A DNA stretch of 46,610 nt, taken from Lachnospiraceae bacterium UBA1712 (GTDB lineage: Bacteria > Bacillota > Clostridia > Lachnospirales > Lachnospiraceae). Below, one piece after another: positions 25,108 through 33,620 of this stretch (within the stretch, counting starts at the first letter, position 1; each line of letters starts with the position of its first letter). The DNA lies in the NCBI GenBank assembly GCA_002317175.1, contig DCJA01000025.1, forward strand, positions 1 to 46,610, in the 5' to 3' direction. Both the position numbers and the translations under genes were made by a program. Under the pieces are notes generated by a model. That model was not told where the DNA came from, made no database searches, and was given only the letters and a program-made list of their open reading frames with translations.

Positions 25108-25293
25108 ATGGCAAAGTGTGAAATCTGTGGTAAGGGCGTACATTTTGGTAACGCTGTGAGCCATTCTCATAGAAGATCTAACAGAATTTGGAATTCTAAT
25201 GTTAGAAGTGTTATGTGCAAAGTTAACGGCGTTTCTAAGAGAATGCATGTATGCACAAGATGTTTAAGATCAGGTTCAGTTGAGAAGGCTTAA
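25108..25293 (+). CDS. rpmB: 50S ribosomal protein L28 (zinc-binding form)
   Basis: This 61-residue protein of the large ribosomal subunit has two Cys pairs, CEIC near residue 4 and CTRC near residue 50, which together hold zinc. The FGNAVSHSHRRSNRIW segment is characteristic. GGAGGTG (25094-25100) precedes the ATG. It stands alone, divergent from the Asp23-fakA operon, the typical Firmicute position. Confidence 0.98.
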   Translation: MAKCEICGKGVHFGNAVSHSHRRSNRIWNSNVRSVMCKVNGVSKRMHVCTRCLRSGSVEKA

Positions 25294-25312
25294 TCTGTTA
25301 AATATCAAATAT

Positions 25313-25340
25313 AAAAAAACACCCATCGGGTGTTTTTTTA
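25313..25340. terminator. Bidirectional terminator between rpmB and the J-domain gene
   Basis: ACACCC (25319-25324) pairs with GGGTGT (25328-25333), extended by A-T pairs. A run of seven T residues follows on each strand, so it serves rpmB (plus) and the long operon ending at 25344 (minus). Confidence 0.93.
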
Positions 25341-25343
25341 TTG

Positions 25344-25865
25344 CTAAAATTTCTCACGAAGACGATCATACTCTTCTTTTATAGCAATAGCCATATTATT
25401 ATCGCCATCCAGGTTATCCGGATGGAATATTCTTATTAATTCCTTGTATCTTTTTCTTAAGCCAAGATAAGAAGTCACACCGGCAAATAAAGCTGAATTA
25501 TCAATAACTGTATTCGAGATAGTCTGCTTATTCTTCTCGTACTTTTCTTTCTCTTTAAGAAAAGCCTTCCTGTCCATCTCAAGATTAGCAAAACCACTTT
25601 GAAGTATCATAAGCTTCTTATCAAAGAAGGCCTGTTCTTCCTTAAGTCTTTTACGCTCTGACAGAACCTTTGAGTTAAGCTGCTTCATCTCTTCTCTGAA
25701 GGATAAACGCTCTGCCATAAATTTTTCATAAAACTCTTCCTGAGCTTTCTTTTCATTAATCAAGGCAATGCGCTCTTCAAATAGAAAATGGCGAAGGTTC
25801 TTGAGTTCTTCTTCAGACATTGTATTCAGATTGTAGTTATCAAGCTTTTCATCTGCCAGACTCAC
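25344..25865 (-). CDS. Coiled-coil protein with a C-terminal J-domain-like segment
   Basis: This 173-residue protein has a long, highly charged coiled coil at about residues 17-115, rich in Glu, Lys and Arg. The C-terminus (about 130-173) resembles helices II-III of a DnaJ domain, with RYKELIRIFHPDNLDGDN including the HPD tripeptide at 148-150, needed in J-domains to stimulate DnaK. I infer a specialised DnaK co-chaperone; the client is unknown. The start is a GTG seven bases after the ytfJ gene, with AGGA at a rather long spacing. An ATG at 25820 lacks any ribosome binding site. It is the last gene of the operon. Confidence 0.78.
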   Translation of the reverse strand: MSLADEKLDNYNLNTMSEEELKNLRHFLFEERIALINEKKAQEEFYEKFMAERLSFREEMKQLNSKVLSERKRLKEEQAFFDKKLMILQSGFANLEMDRKAFLKEKEKYEKNKQTISNTVIDNSALFAGVTSYLGLRKRYKELIRIFHPDNLDGDNNMAIAIKEEYDRLREKF

Positions 25866-25872
25866 TGATATA

Positions 25873-26268
25873 TTATTCCTCTTCTTCAGGGAAAGCTATT
25901 TCTTTAGCTTCAGTATCATTCATCATATCTTTTTCAGCTTTTTTGCTGCTGAATTTATCAACAAGATCAGGTACCATATCAAGGATCTTGGTAAGCGTAT
26001 CCTGGTTCTTAACATTTACAAGTTTGGTATGACCATCTTTGATTACAAGAACAGCACTTGGAGACATCTTTCCTGTAAGTCCTCCACCGGCTCCATCCTT
26101 CTTGTCAGCAGCAGAACCACCTGCTCCTATACCGAAAGTAACATCAACTAAAGGAAGAATGATTGTATCACCAAATTCTTTTGCCTCACCAACAACTGTT
26201 TTGGTAGAAAGAATTGAATCTACACCCTTTAATAATGATTCCATAACAGATCCAAAACTATTATTCAT
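25873..26268 (-). CDS. ytfJ: GerW family protein YtfJ
   Basis: YtfJ/GerW is a small protein linked to sporulation and germination in Bacillus and also found widely in Clostridia. The 131-residue product begins with the family segment IDKL-like MESLLKGVDSILSTKTVVGEA. It has the Gly-rich core FGIGAGGSAADKKDGAGGG and the PSAVLVI strand. The preceding gene encodes a DUF2953 protein, the same pair as ytfI-ytfJ in Bacillus. Whether this organism sporulates cannot be judged from the window. Confidence 0.9.
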   Translation of the reverse strand: MNNSFGSVMESLLKGVDSILSTKTVVGEAKEFGDTIILPLVDVTFGIGAGGSAADKKDGAGGGLTGKMSPSAVLVIKDGHTKLVNVKNQDTLTKILDMVPDLVDKFSSKKAEKDMMNDTEAKEIAFPEEEE

Positions 26269-26279
26269 ACTGCTTTCTC

Positions 26280-27251
26280 CTATTTTTCTTTAAAGTATTT
26301 AATAAGTTTTCTACAATTTTTGTCAAAATATATTCGAATTAACTGATATAACAGATTAATCGCTCTTATATGTCCTTTTAAATTGAAATCCGCTTCAATT
26401 CGTTTTTCTGTATATAAAGGAACAAATTTGACTACTTTACCAATATAGGCATATAAAGTCATATATACAGCTAATATCTCACCAGCAAGTCCAGCGTTTT
26501 CATTACCAAAAGCAAGATATATGCGACCTTTTCTGGGAAGAACTGACTTAATGGCTTTACCGAGTCTGTCCTTACAACATGCTAGAGCAGCCTTTGCTTC
26601 TTCGCTTCTTGATAACTCAATTATATCCTTAAACTTTTGGAGTTTTGAGCTATCTGAAGGATTGGAATTATTATCATTCTTCGAAGAACTCTTTTCTTCT
26701 ACTTTTTGAGACTCTTTAGTATCTTCGGCCTCTTTTGGCTCTTCTGATTCTGCAATATCGGGAGTCTGTTCTGACTCAATTGAATAGGTTTGTTCTTCTG
26801 AATCGTTTTTCACTAAAGAACAAGCTTGTGATAAATTATCATTTTCTATTTTTATAGAATTATTGTTATCTTCATTAAAATTATCTTCAACAGAAGCATC
26901 GCTATCGTCAATAGAATCATTGGATGCAGAAGCATTGTTATCAGAAGAATTACTTACATCAGAAATTTTATTGGCTTTGTTTTTTTTAGAAAATCTCTTT
27001 AAATTAAGAGGAATACCAAAAATCTTTATATAATATTCGAGTTTGCCCTCAAAACACACGCCTACACTTATAATATGAAGCAGGTAACTCGCATTCGCTT
27101 TAAGCTGATACTTATTATCCTTATAAAAGCCATTTGCCCTATATCGTACAGGTACAAATAAGACAATTAATAATAGAGCAAGAAGCAGAGCTAAAATCGC
27201 AAGTAATACTATTCCTATGATTTTTAAAATACAAAGTATAACGCCAAGCAT
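26280..27251 (-). CDS. DUF2953 membrane protein (YtfI-like)
   Basis: The 323-residue protein has a strongly hydrophobic N-terminus (about 3-34) that anchors it in the membrane. A FVPVRYRANGFYKD segment and strands typical of DUF2953 follow. Residues about 92-195 are a disordered insert, extremely rich in Asp, Glu, Ser and Asn. The C-terminal part, with GRIYLAFGNENAGLAGEI, returns to the conserved fold. Neighbouring ytfJ supports the assignment. Function unknown; the acidic insert is longer than I would expect and lacks recognisable motifs. Confidence 0.82.
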   Translation of the reverse strand: MLGVILCILKIIGIVLLAILALLLALLLIVLFVPVRYRANGFYKDNKYQLKANASYLLHIISVGVCFEGKLEYYIKIFGIPLNLKRFSKKNKANKISDVSNSSDNNASASNDSIDDSDASVEDNFNEDNNNSIKIENDNLSQACSLVKNDSEEQTYSIESEQTPDIAESEEPKEAEDTKESQKVEEKSSSKNDNNSNPSDSSKLQKFKDIIELSRSEEAKAALACCKDRLGKAIKSVLPRKGRIYLAFGNENAGLAGEILAVYMTLYAYIGKVVKFVPLYTEKRIEADFNLKGHIRAINLLYQLIRIYFDKNCRKLIKYFKEK

Positions 27252-27261
27252 CTATAAATCC

Positions 27262-27588
27262 TTAACTAACAAAATTTTCCATAAGATAGTGTTTCATATC
27301 AGCATTATGATTGGCCTCAAGAGTATCCTGCAAAATCCTTTCAACAAGCATAAGCGATTCATCATAGGATTTGGCCAGTCCAACAATTCTTATATCAAAT
27401 TTTCTATATAGTTTCTGTTTGAACATTGAATTATGGAATATATCAAGCTGGTCATTGGCATTGTTGGATAAGGATATTATATACAGATCAAAACGCCCTC
27501 TACCCTGCCTGATATTTCGTTTTATTCTATTAAGTTTCTTTTCTTTAATGCTTTCGCTTAAATACAGATTTTCAGAATAACTAACCAT
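27262..27588 (-). CDS. Uncharacterised small cytoplasmic protein
   Basis: I do not recognise this 108-residue protein. It has no membrane segment. The N-terminus is basic (EKKLNRIKRNIRQGRGR). The middle has strand-like segments (DLYIISLS, FDIRIVGLA) and the C-terminus is helical. It lies three bases after the Nudix gene and ten before the DUF2953 gene, so it belongs to the operon. The strand pattern could suit a small alpha/beta fold, but I see no catalytic signature. Confidence 0.7.
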   Translation of the reverse strand: MVSYSENLYLSESIKEKKLNRIKRNIRQGRGRFDLYIISLSNNANDQLDIFHNSMFKQKLYRKFDIRIVGLAKSYDESLMLVERILQDTLEANHNADMKHYLMENFVS

Positions 27589-27591
27589 AAT

Positions 27592-28044
27592 TTAATAATA
27601 TTTTTTATTACCCCAAAGGCCTTTTTTCTTTAGTGACTGGTATTCAGAATAGGCCTTCTCAAGTATCTCTTTTTCATTAGGAAACTTCAACAAATGATAA
27701 GCTTCATGATATTTGTAATAACCACTATCACAGAAGAATTCTTCCTTTTGAGGTTTACTGTAATAGCTGTCACTCATCATCAGATACCAGTGAACAGTCT
27801 TATTTACCTCATTACCAGGAACATTAAAATTATAAGTACTTTTATCAATGTATTTGATTATGGAAGCCTTGGCACCACTTTCTTCGAGAACTTCTCTTAA
27901 AGCTGTATCTTCATGTTCTTCACCAGCTTCTACTGTTCCTTTTGGTAACACCCAGCCTTCATATTTACTGTGAATGTTCTTATATAAGAGAAGAATCTTA
28001 CCTCTGTATATAACAACGCCTCCACAACTCGTTGCTTCAATCAT
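27592..28044 (-). CDS. Nudix hydrolase
   Basis: Nudix enzymes hydrolyse nucleoside diphosphates linked to another group. The Nudix box is nearly complete near residues 35-58: it begins GTVEAGEEHEDTA and ends REVLEESGA, with the metal-binding REVLEE glutamates. The N-terminus (SCGGVVIYRGKILLL) and the length of 150 residues fit diadenosine polyphosphate or dGTP-type hydrolases. The substrate is not determined. It follows the SEDS-PBP gene by 45 bases. Confidence 0.92.
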   Translation of the reverse strand: MIEATSCGGVVIYRGKILLLYKNIHSKYEGWVLPKGTVEAGEEHEDTALREVLEESGAKASIIKYIDKSTYNFNVPGNEVNKTVHWYLMMSDSYYSKPQKEEFFCDSGYYKYHEAYHLLKFPNEKEILEKAYSEYQSLKKKGLWGNKKYY

Positions 28045-28089
28045 GCTTTTTGTCCTTTACATATACTTATCTTAAGTATAAAGCATATA

Positions 28090-30990
28090 TTAATATTCGT
28101 CAAAATAAGCATCAAATATACGCTTAGCCATTGGAACAGCATAATCTCCACCTGTACCAATTGATTCTACAATAATTGTTACACTGATCTGAGGGTCATC
28201 GACAGGTGCAAAACCTGTAAACCAGGCATGTGAATCCTGCTTTAAACTGTCAAACTCAGCTGATCCGGTTTTACCAGCAACTGAATAGTTTGCCCCAGCC
28301 ATACCGTTTTTAGCGGTTCCTTCTTTAACAACTGATTCCATAAGATTGGTTAATGCACTGGCTTCTGATTCAGTCATAAACTGCTTATACTGCTCATTTT
28401 CCCACTCTTTAATTACTTCACCATCAGCTGATACTGCTTTATCTAAAACCTTAGGAACCATGGCTACACCTTTATTAGCAATAGAATTAGTAATCATATT
28501 TAATAATAAAGGAGTAATCTGCGTCTTACCCTGTCCAATGGAAATCTGAGCCATATCATAATCTTCTGTTCTGTTATTAACATCAAGATTGCTTACTGTG
28601 TAATTGTATTCAACAGGCAATTTTGAATTAAAGGACAGTTCATTAAGAGTTGCACCAAAGGAATCTCTGTTCAAGGTCATACCAATATTTGCAAAGGATG
28701 AATTACAACTGTGTGCAAAGCTTGTAAGGAAGTTCTCGCTGCCATGTACTGAGCCATGGAAACAGTTGATCTTAATACCATCACTTCTAAACGAACCGTT
28801 ACAATTATATCTGTAATCCATATAATTAGTTGGATTCTCTCGTATGTATTCCAATGCAGTAATAATCTTAAAGGTTGAACCAGGTGGATATATACCCTGA
28901 GTTACTCTGTTGATAAGAGTTCCAGACTCTGAATCAGCCATAAACTCATCCCATTTAAGTGCAACGGTATTAGGGTCATAATCAGGTTTACTTACCATAG
29001 CAAGGATTTCTCCTGTTTTGACGTTCGACACTATGATTGCACCTTTATAGATACCCATAGAGCGATATGCTACTTCCTGCAGATTATAATCCAGTGTTGT
29101 ATATACATCATTACCAGGATTTTTTTCACCGGATATATCATTTTCAACCTTTTGTGCAATTGATGCACTGGTGTTAATCAGATAATAATTGGCCATACTT
29201 TCTACACCGGTTTTACCCTTGGTAGAGTAGCCGACTGCATGAGAGAATAAATTCTCATATGGATAATTACGGTACTCTTTGCCCTCAGAATCTGTCAGGG
29301 TCTGAGCAAGAATATTGCCCTTGGAATCAAATATTTTTCCTCGAGTATTCTCTTTGGCAAGCTTAACCTGTCTTGAATTATAACTGTTATTTATAAGCTC
29401 CTGCTCATTATGTACTACATAATCACAAAGATAGGCACTCATTGCACAGAAAATAATAGTAAAAGCAGCAAGTACAAGCCTTGATTCCAAAGGACGCACA
29501 GCAGTTTTTCTCTTTCTTGTTCCTGATTTCTTCTCTTTGGCATCTATCTTCTGCTGTTCTATTAATTCGTCTATATAATCTGCATAGGCCTCCATATCAT
29601 CATCTTCATCCTCATCCAGACTATCGAGCCAGCTTAGGTATTCGATTTCACGTCTGCGGTCTATTACGCCAAACAGTATGTAATACATGAGAATACTTGA
29701 TAAAACAGAACTTCCTCCATAGGAAACAAGCGGCAGAGTTACTCCGGTTAATGGGATAAACTTAATACCACCGCCAACAGTCAAAAAGGTCTGAACAATC
29801 ATAAGTGAACCGATACCAATAGAAATAGTTCTATAGAATCTGTCTTTTTCTTTTAAAGAACATTTAAGGATAATGGCAAAAGAAAAAAGGCACACAAATA
29901 GCATGGCTATAGAGAATATAATGCCCATTTCTTCTGATACAGCTGAGAATATAAAATCGGATTCAACTGTTGGAATATCTCCCGGAGAGCCCTTCATCAG
30001 ACCGGTACCGAAGAAATTACCACAACTAACAGCAAACAGGGACTGTGTTATTTGATAACCCTGATCATCAATTCTGCTAAATGGATCTAAAAATGCCTGA
30101 ACTCTTACTCTTACGTGAGCAAACATATAATATGCTGCTACAGAAGCCAGTGCTGAAGAAATAAGACCGATTAATAGAAAGCCGTAATTCTTTGAGACAA
30201 TAAAAAGCATAATCAGATATGCCATAAAGAATATCAATGCACTACCAAGATCCTTGGAAAGAACCAAAATTATAACATGTAAAGCTGCTATGCAGGCACC
30301 TATGCAGTAATCAAGAAAGGTCTTAGTCTTGGAAAGGAAGGCTGCAATACAGAATACAAAAATTATCTTTACAAATTCAGATGGCTGAATTGTAATTCCG
30401 GCAATAGTATAAGAAAGCTTTGAACCGTTAGATATCTTGCCCAGAAGTAATACTACGGCAAGCATAACAATACCAAGTGTGGCATATACTGGCCCAAACT
30501 CTCTAAGACCGTTAAGCTTTTTCATAAGATATGGAACAACAAGCGCAATGGCTATAGATACAACTACAATACAGAACTGCTTTATTGCTCTGTTATAACT
30601 TAGTCTCGTAAGAATAATGAAGCCAATGTCCAAAAGCAGAATCATATTATTAAGCAATAGCTGATCAAGTTTAGGATATAATAGTATAGTTAAAGCCATA
30701 CTAAAATAAAGGACCAGTATTACTATTGCTCCATATAACACATATTCATATTTACCGCTTCTCAGGCACATGGTAATGTATGCAACAGCATTGATTAGAA
30801 AAATATATATACGCTGTCTAATGAATATTCCATTGCATATATACGGATTTTTCATTCTGTAGAGATATATACCACATTCCAGAGTGTAAATAAGTATAAG
30901 TGCGGCCATTATATACTTGGAAAGTTCGGCAATATAAAATAGCATAATATCAGATTGCTCCCTTACTGATGTGAGCTGTTGTGTACTCAC
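28090..30990 (-). CDS. SEDS glycosyltransferase-class B PBP fusion (FtsW/RodA plus transpeptidase)
   Basis: One 966-residue chain contains both activities that build peptidoglycan. Residues about 20-445 form a polytopic FtsW/RodA (SEDS) glycosyltransferase. The essential Asp is Asp345 in SDFIF, followed by SEEMG; the signature KFIPLTGVTLPLVSYGGSS is at 410-428. An acidic linker (about 458-500) leads to another helix at 504-522. The transpeptidase has RGKIFDSKGNILA, then SxxK at Ser705 (PPGSTFK), SCN at 761-763 and KTG at 907-909. All residues needed for both activities are present. The frame starts with GTG at 30990. An ATG at 30945, four bases after the preceding stop codon, would give 951 residues and is equally plausible. 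Confidence 0.92.
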   Translation of the reverse strand: MSTQQLTSVREQSDIMLFYIAELSKYIMAALILIYTLECGIYLYRMKNPYICNGIFIRQRIYIFLINAVAYITMCLRSGKYEYVLYGAIVILVLYFSMALTILLYPKLDQLLLNNMILLLDIGFIILTRLSYNRAIKQFCIVVVSIAIALVVPYLMKKLNGLREFGPVYATLGIVMLAVVLLLGKISNGSKLSYTIAGITIQPSEFVKIIFVFCIAAFLSKTKTFLDYCIGACIAALHVIILVLSKDLGSALIFFMAYLIMLFIVSKNYGFLLIGLISSALASVAAYYMFAHVRVRVQAFLDPFSRIDDQGYQITQSLFAVSCGNFFGTGLMKGSPGDIPTVESDFIFSAVSEEMGIIFSIAMLFVCLFSFAIILKCSLKEKDRFYRTISIGIGSLMIVQTFLTVGGGIKFIPLTGVTLPLVSYGGSSVLSSILMYYILFGVIDRRREIEYLSWLDSLDEDEDDDMEAYADYIDELIEQQKIDAKEKKSGTRKRKTAVRPLESRLVLAAFTIIFCAMSAYLCDYVVHNEQELINNSYNSRQVKLAKENTRGKIFDSKGNILAQTLTDSEGKEYRNYPYENLFSHAVGYSTKGKTGVESMANYYLINTSASIAQKVENDISGEKNPGNDVYTTLDYNLQEVAYRSMGIYKGAIIVSNVKTGEILAMVSKPDYDPNTVALKWDEFMADSESGTLINRVTQGIYPPGSTFKIITALEYIRENPTNYMDYRYNCNGSFRSDGIKINCFHGSVHGSENFLTSFAHSCNSSFANIGMTLNRDSFGATLNELSFNSKLPVEYNYTVSNLDVNNRTEDYDMAQISIGQGKTQITPLLLNMITNSIANKGVAMVPKVLDKAVSADGEVIKEWENEQYKQFMTESEASALTNLMESVVKEGTAKNGMAGANYSVAGKTGSAEFDSLKQDSHAWFTGFAPVDDPQISVTIIVESIGTGGDYAVPMAKRIFDAYFDEY

Positions 30991-31816
30991 TTATAGGGAA
31001 TGCTCCTTTTCTGTTATCTATGGTGTAATAAGTCAAAATCTTATCAACCATATCAGATTCCTCATTGGTAAAATCTATTCTAAAGTTGGTAAAACCAGCT
31101 TTAATGATATCAATCATCTGTCTGTGCAAAGATGTTGGAACTGAATTAAATATCTCATTATAACAATGTATGCAACTGGCATAAACAGGGAATTTCTTGT
31201 TTTTTCTATCGTTGAGCTGCCATTCAAAGCTGCCGTGTGAACAGTCAGCCATACAGTTATTGGTGGTCTTTTTGACACAGTTAGCGGTAACCATAAGAGT
31301 AGCTCTACCGTAAATAGGGAAAATAAGACTTCTATCCTCCAATTCTTTTATTTCATGAATGGATAGTTCCATAGGAACGGTCTGCATTAAGCCAAACTTC
31401 TTATTAAAATCAAGTGAGGCTATATTCCAGTTATATAACTGATAGTCTGTCTCAAGCATCAGTGTAGTATAGCCTTCAATCCTGCCGTTAATAGATATAT
31501 ACTGACTCTTTAAATCTTCAGATATCTCTTCCATAAATCCTAATTCTTCAAGATTTTTGACCAGAACTCCATCTGCTTTACCAAGCAAGAGTAGTTCTTT
31601 TAATGAATTAAGATATAATTCGTCTTTTTTTCTTATTATTCTTGGAAGGGAAAGATATACTTCTTTTTCAAGCTTGTGAATTCTATCAATATCTTCAACG
31701 CCTACAAGTCCCCAGTAAAATAAGTCAAATGGAATATATACTTTTTTTATATTAAATTGTAGAACTGTAGCGAGTTGTTCAGCTCGCATAATTGATACAG
31801 AATAGTTAATATCCAT
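30950..31816 (-). CDS. U32 family-like protein, resembling the second half of long U32 proteins
   Basis: The 288-residue protein resembles the later portion of long U32 peptidase-family proteins. It has FPIYGRATLMVTANC, a Cys-rich segment with Cys at about 178, 187, 191, 216 and 219, the NDRKNKKFPV motif, and CYNEIFNS. The cysteines may bind an iron-sulfur cluster, as in U32 proteins involved in RNA hydroxylation. The start overlaps the U32 gene upstream by one base, so they are co-translated. The 3' end may overlap the SEDS-PBP gene by 41 bases if its GTG start is used. Confidence 0.8.
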   Translation of the reverse strand: MDINYSVSIMRAEQLATVLQFNIKKVYIPFDLFYWGLVGVEDIDRIHKLEKEVYLSLPRIIRKKDELYLNSLKELLLLGKADGVLVKNLEELGFMEEISEDLKSQYISINGRIEGYTTLMLETDYQLYNWNIASLDFNKKFGLMQTVPMELSIHEIKELEDRSLIFPIYGRATLMVTANCVKKTTNNCMADCSHGSFEWQLNDRKNKKFPVYASCIHCYNEIFNSVPTSLHRQMIDIIKAGFTNFRIDFTNEESDMVDKILTYYTIDNRKGAFPISEYTTAHISKGAI

Positions 31817-33099
31817 TAATTGAGATACTCCTTCAATGAATTAAAGGCTTTTCTTCTTAATTCATTAAGACTTTTTACTGGCATAAAACAATTATTATCC
31901 ATCTGGACTTCTATTTTTTCAAATTCAAACAGACTTTCACCAGTTTTATTAAGCTGCTTTATTACATCTTCTTGTGAAAGAGGACGATTAAGAGCTTCAA
32001 GTACTTCATCGCCTTCCTCGTTAATCATTTTATCTTTATATTTTAAGATAATAGAAGCTTTCTCTCCTACAACCAGAGTAACCAATCCATATATTCTGAT
32101 CTTATCAACTGGTTTAAGATATTGCTCAGCTATAGCTTTGGCAATACTATCATCAGAAGAATTATATGAAGGACTGGTTTTGGTGATCATCTCGTCACCA
32201 TTATGTCTGAAATAATAACCTTCACTTAATTCTGATCTTATATATAGATTCTTCAGCTTATCAAGATCCTTCTTTTCGACTCTGATTCTGCCTTCTTCAA
32301 AGTACATATCTATATATTTTCTGTATATTGAAGTTACTCCGGCGACATACTCCGGGCTTTTTAGTCGACCTTCAATTTTAAAAGAATCAATTCCTGCTTC
32401 AATTAGCTTGTCAATGCAGGTTACAGTACACATATCCTTAAGGCTTAAGGGATACATTACTTCATCCTTGGCAATATACTTGTTCTGATAGCTGACAGTA
32501 TAATTGAGACGACAGGGCTGAGCACATCTGCCTCTGTTGCCACTTCTTCCGCCCAGATAAGAGCTGAATAGACACTGGCCTGAATAGCAATAGCACATTG
32601 CACCATGAATAAAGGCTTCAATTTCAAGGCCTGTCTGAGACTTTATAGCTTGTATTTCTTCCAAAGACAACTCTCTGGCAGGGACAATACGTACAATTCC
32701 GTTGTCCTTAAGAAGTTTTGCACCATATACACCTGTGATTGTCATCTGGGTGCTGGCATGTAATTCAAGATTTGGAAAATTCTCTTTCAAATAATCAATA
32801 AGTCCTAAATCCTGAATAATAACACCATCAAGCTTGTGATCGTATAATGGCTTAAGAAAAGGATATATATTACTCCATTCTCTTTCTTTAATAAGAGTAT
32901 TTAGAGTAAGATATATTTTCTTGCCATGTAAATGAGCCAAATCAAGCCCCTTAATGATCTCTTCCTGTGTGAAATTTTGTGCAGAAGCTCTGGCTCCAAA
33001 TTCTTTACCAGCAAGATAAATAGCATCTGCGCCTGCATTGATTGCAGCCTCAAGACATTCAAATTTACCTGCAGGAGCTAGTAATTCAGGTTTATTCAT
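31816..33099 (-). CDS. U32 family peptidase / RNA hydroxylation factor (TrhP/RlhA-type)
   Basis: U32 proteins of this type (YegQ/TrhP, RlhA) hydroxylate tRNA or rRNA despite the peptidase name. The 427-residue protein begins with PELLAPAGKFECLEAAINAGADAIYL, the barrel start. It carries the U32 signature EAFIHGAMCYCYSGQC near residue 165 and further cysteines in GRCAQPCR. The DSFKIEGRLKSPEY segment is also conserved. The C-terminus is a small beta domain. Which RNA is the target cannot be told. The gene is first in the long operon after the zapA terminator. Confidence 0.92.
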   Translation of the reverse strand: MNKPELLAPAGKFECLEAAINAGADAIYLAGKEFGARASAQNFTQEEIIKGLDLAHLHGKKIYLTLNTLIKEREWSNIYPFLKPLYDHKLDGVIIQDLGLIDYLKENFPNLELHASTQMTITGVYGAKLLKDNGIVRIVPARELSLEEIQAIKSQTGLEIEAFIHGAMCYCYSGQCLFSSYLGGRSGNRGRCAQPCRLNYTVSYQNKYIAKDEVMYPLSLKDMCTVTCIDKLIEAGIDSFKIEGRLKSPEYVAGVTSIYRKYIDMYFEEGRIRVEKKDLDKLKNLYIRSELSEGYYFRHNGDEMITKTSPSYNSSDDSIAKAIAEQYLKPVDKIRIYGLVTLVVGEKASIILKYKDKMINEEGDEVLEALNRPLSQEDVIKQLNKTGESLFEFEKIEVQMDNNCFMPVKSLNELRRKAFNSLKEYLN

Positions 33100-33114
33100 A
33101 CCTTTTACCTATAT

Positions 33115-33145
33115 AAAAAACGGAATCCATAAAAAGATTCCGTTT
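33115..33145 (-). terminator. Intrinsic terminator of zapA
   Basis: On the minus strand AACGGAATC pairs with GATTCCGTT around a loop of about eight bases and is followed by six T residues. It lies five bases after the zapA stop codon and just before the U32 gene. Confidence 0.92.
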
Positions 33146-33149
33146 GGGA

Positions 33150-33551
33150 TTATTTATGTTTAAGTTGTGTTTCAAGCTGAACAATCTTCTTATCTTTTTC
33201 TGATAACTCTTCTTTAGCAATTTTAAGATTTTTATCAAGATTCTCCATCTTTATCTGAGTTGTTACAAGTTCGTGCTTCAAATCATAAAGTTCTTTTTCT
33301 TTAGCTTCCATCTCTTCTTCCATAGAAGCAATCTGCTTTTTAACTTTAAAGTAATCATCAGCGAGATTGATCTGCATCAGAACATTCTGCATATCGATAG
33401 GAGCTCTTCTGAAGCCATCCATAGAATTATATTCATTGAGCTTGCCATTGATATATGAAGCTACTTTCTGAAGATACTCTTCACTTTCGTAACCACATAA
33501 TGTATATACTTTACCACCAATAATTACTTCTGCATCTGTTTTAACAGCCAT
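33150..33551 (-). CDS. zapA: Cell division protein ZapA
   Basis: ZapA crosslinks FtsZ filaments at the division site. The 133-residue protein has the ZapA head (about 5-65: VIIGGKVYTLCGYESEEYLQKVASYI) and a coiled coil (about 70-133) rich in Glu and Lys. It is longer than enterobacterial ZapA because of the extended coil. Promoter TTGCAT (33604-33609), 17 bases, TATAAT (33581-33586) lies just upstream, and a terminator follows, so it is a one-gene unit. Confidence 0.92.
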   Translation of the reverse strand: MAVKTDAEVIIGGKVYTLCGYESEEYLQKVASYINGKLNEYNSMDGFRRAPIDMQNVLMQINLADDYFKVKKQIASMEEEMEAKEKELYDLKHELVTTQIKMENLDKNLKIAKEELSEKDKKIVQLETQLKHK

Positions 33552-33580
33552 ATATAATACCTCATAATTAATCTATAACA

Positions 33581-33609
33581 ATTATAGTAAACGAATATGC
33601 TAAATGCAA
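33581..33609 (-). promoter_or_regulatory. SigA-type promoter of zapA
   Basis: TTGCAT (33604-33609) and a perfect TATAAT (33581-33586) on the minus strand are exactly 17 bases apart, about 30 bases before the zapA ATG. Confidence 0.8.
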
Positions 33610-33620
33610 TACTTTAACAT

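Noticed and set aside
25063..25248. Minus-strand open frame antisense to rpmB
   Set aside because: rpmB has a promoter, ribosome binding site and complete zinc motifs; the antisense frame has none of these.
31820..32215. Plus-strand open frame of 131 codons antisense to the U32 gene
   Set aside because: It lies wholly within a well-conserved gene on the other strand, without a promoter or recognisable domain.
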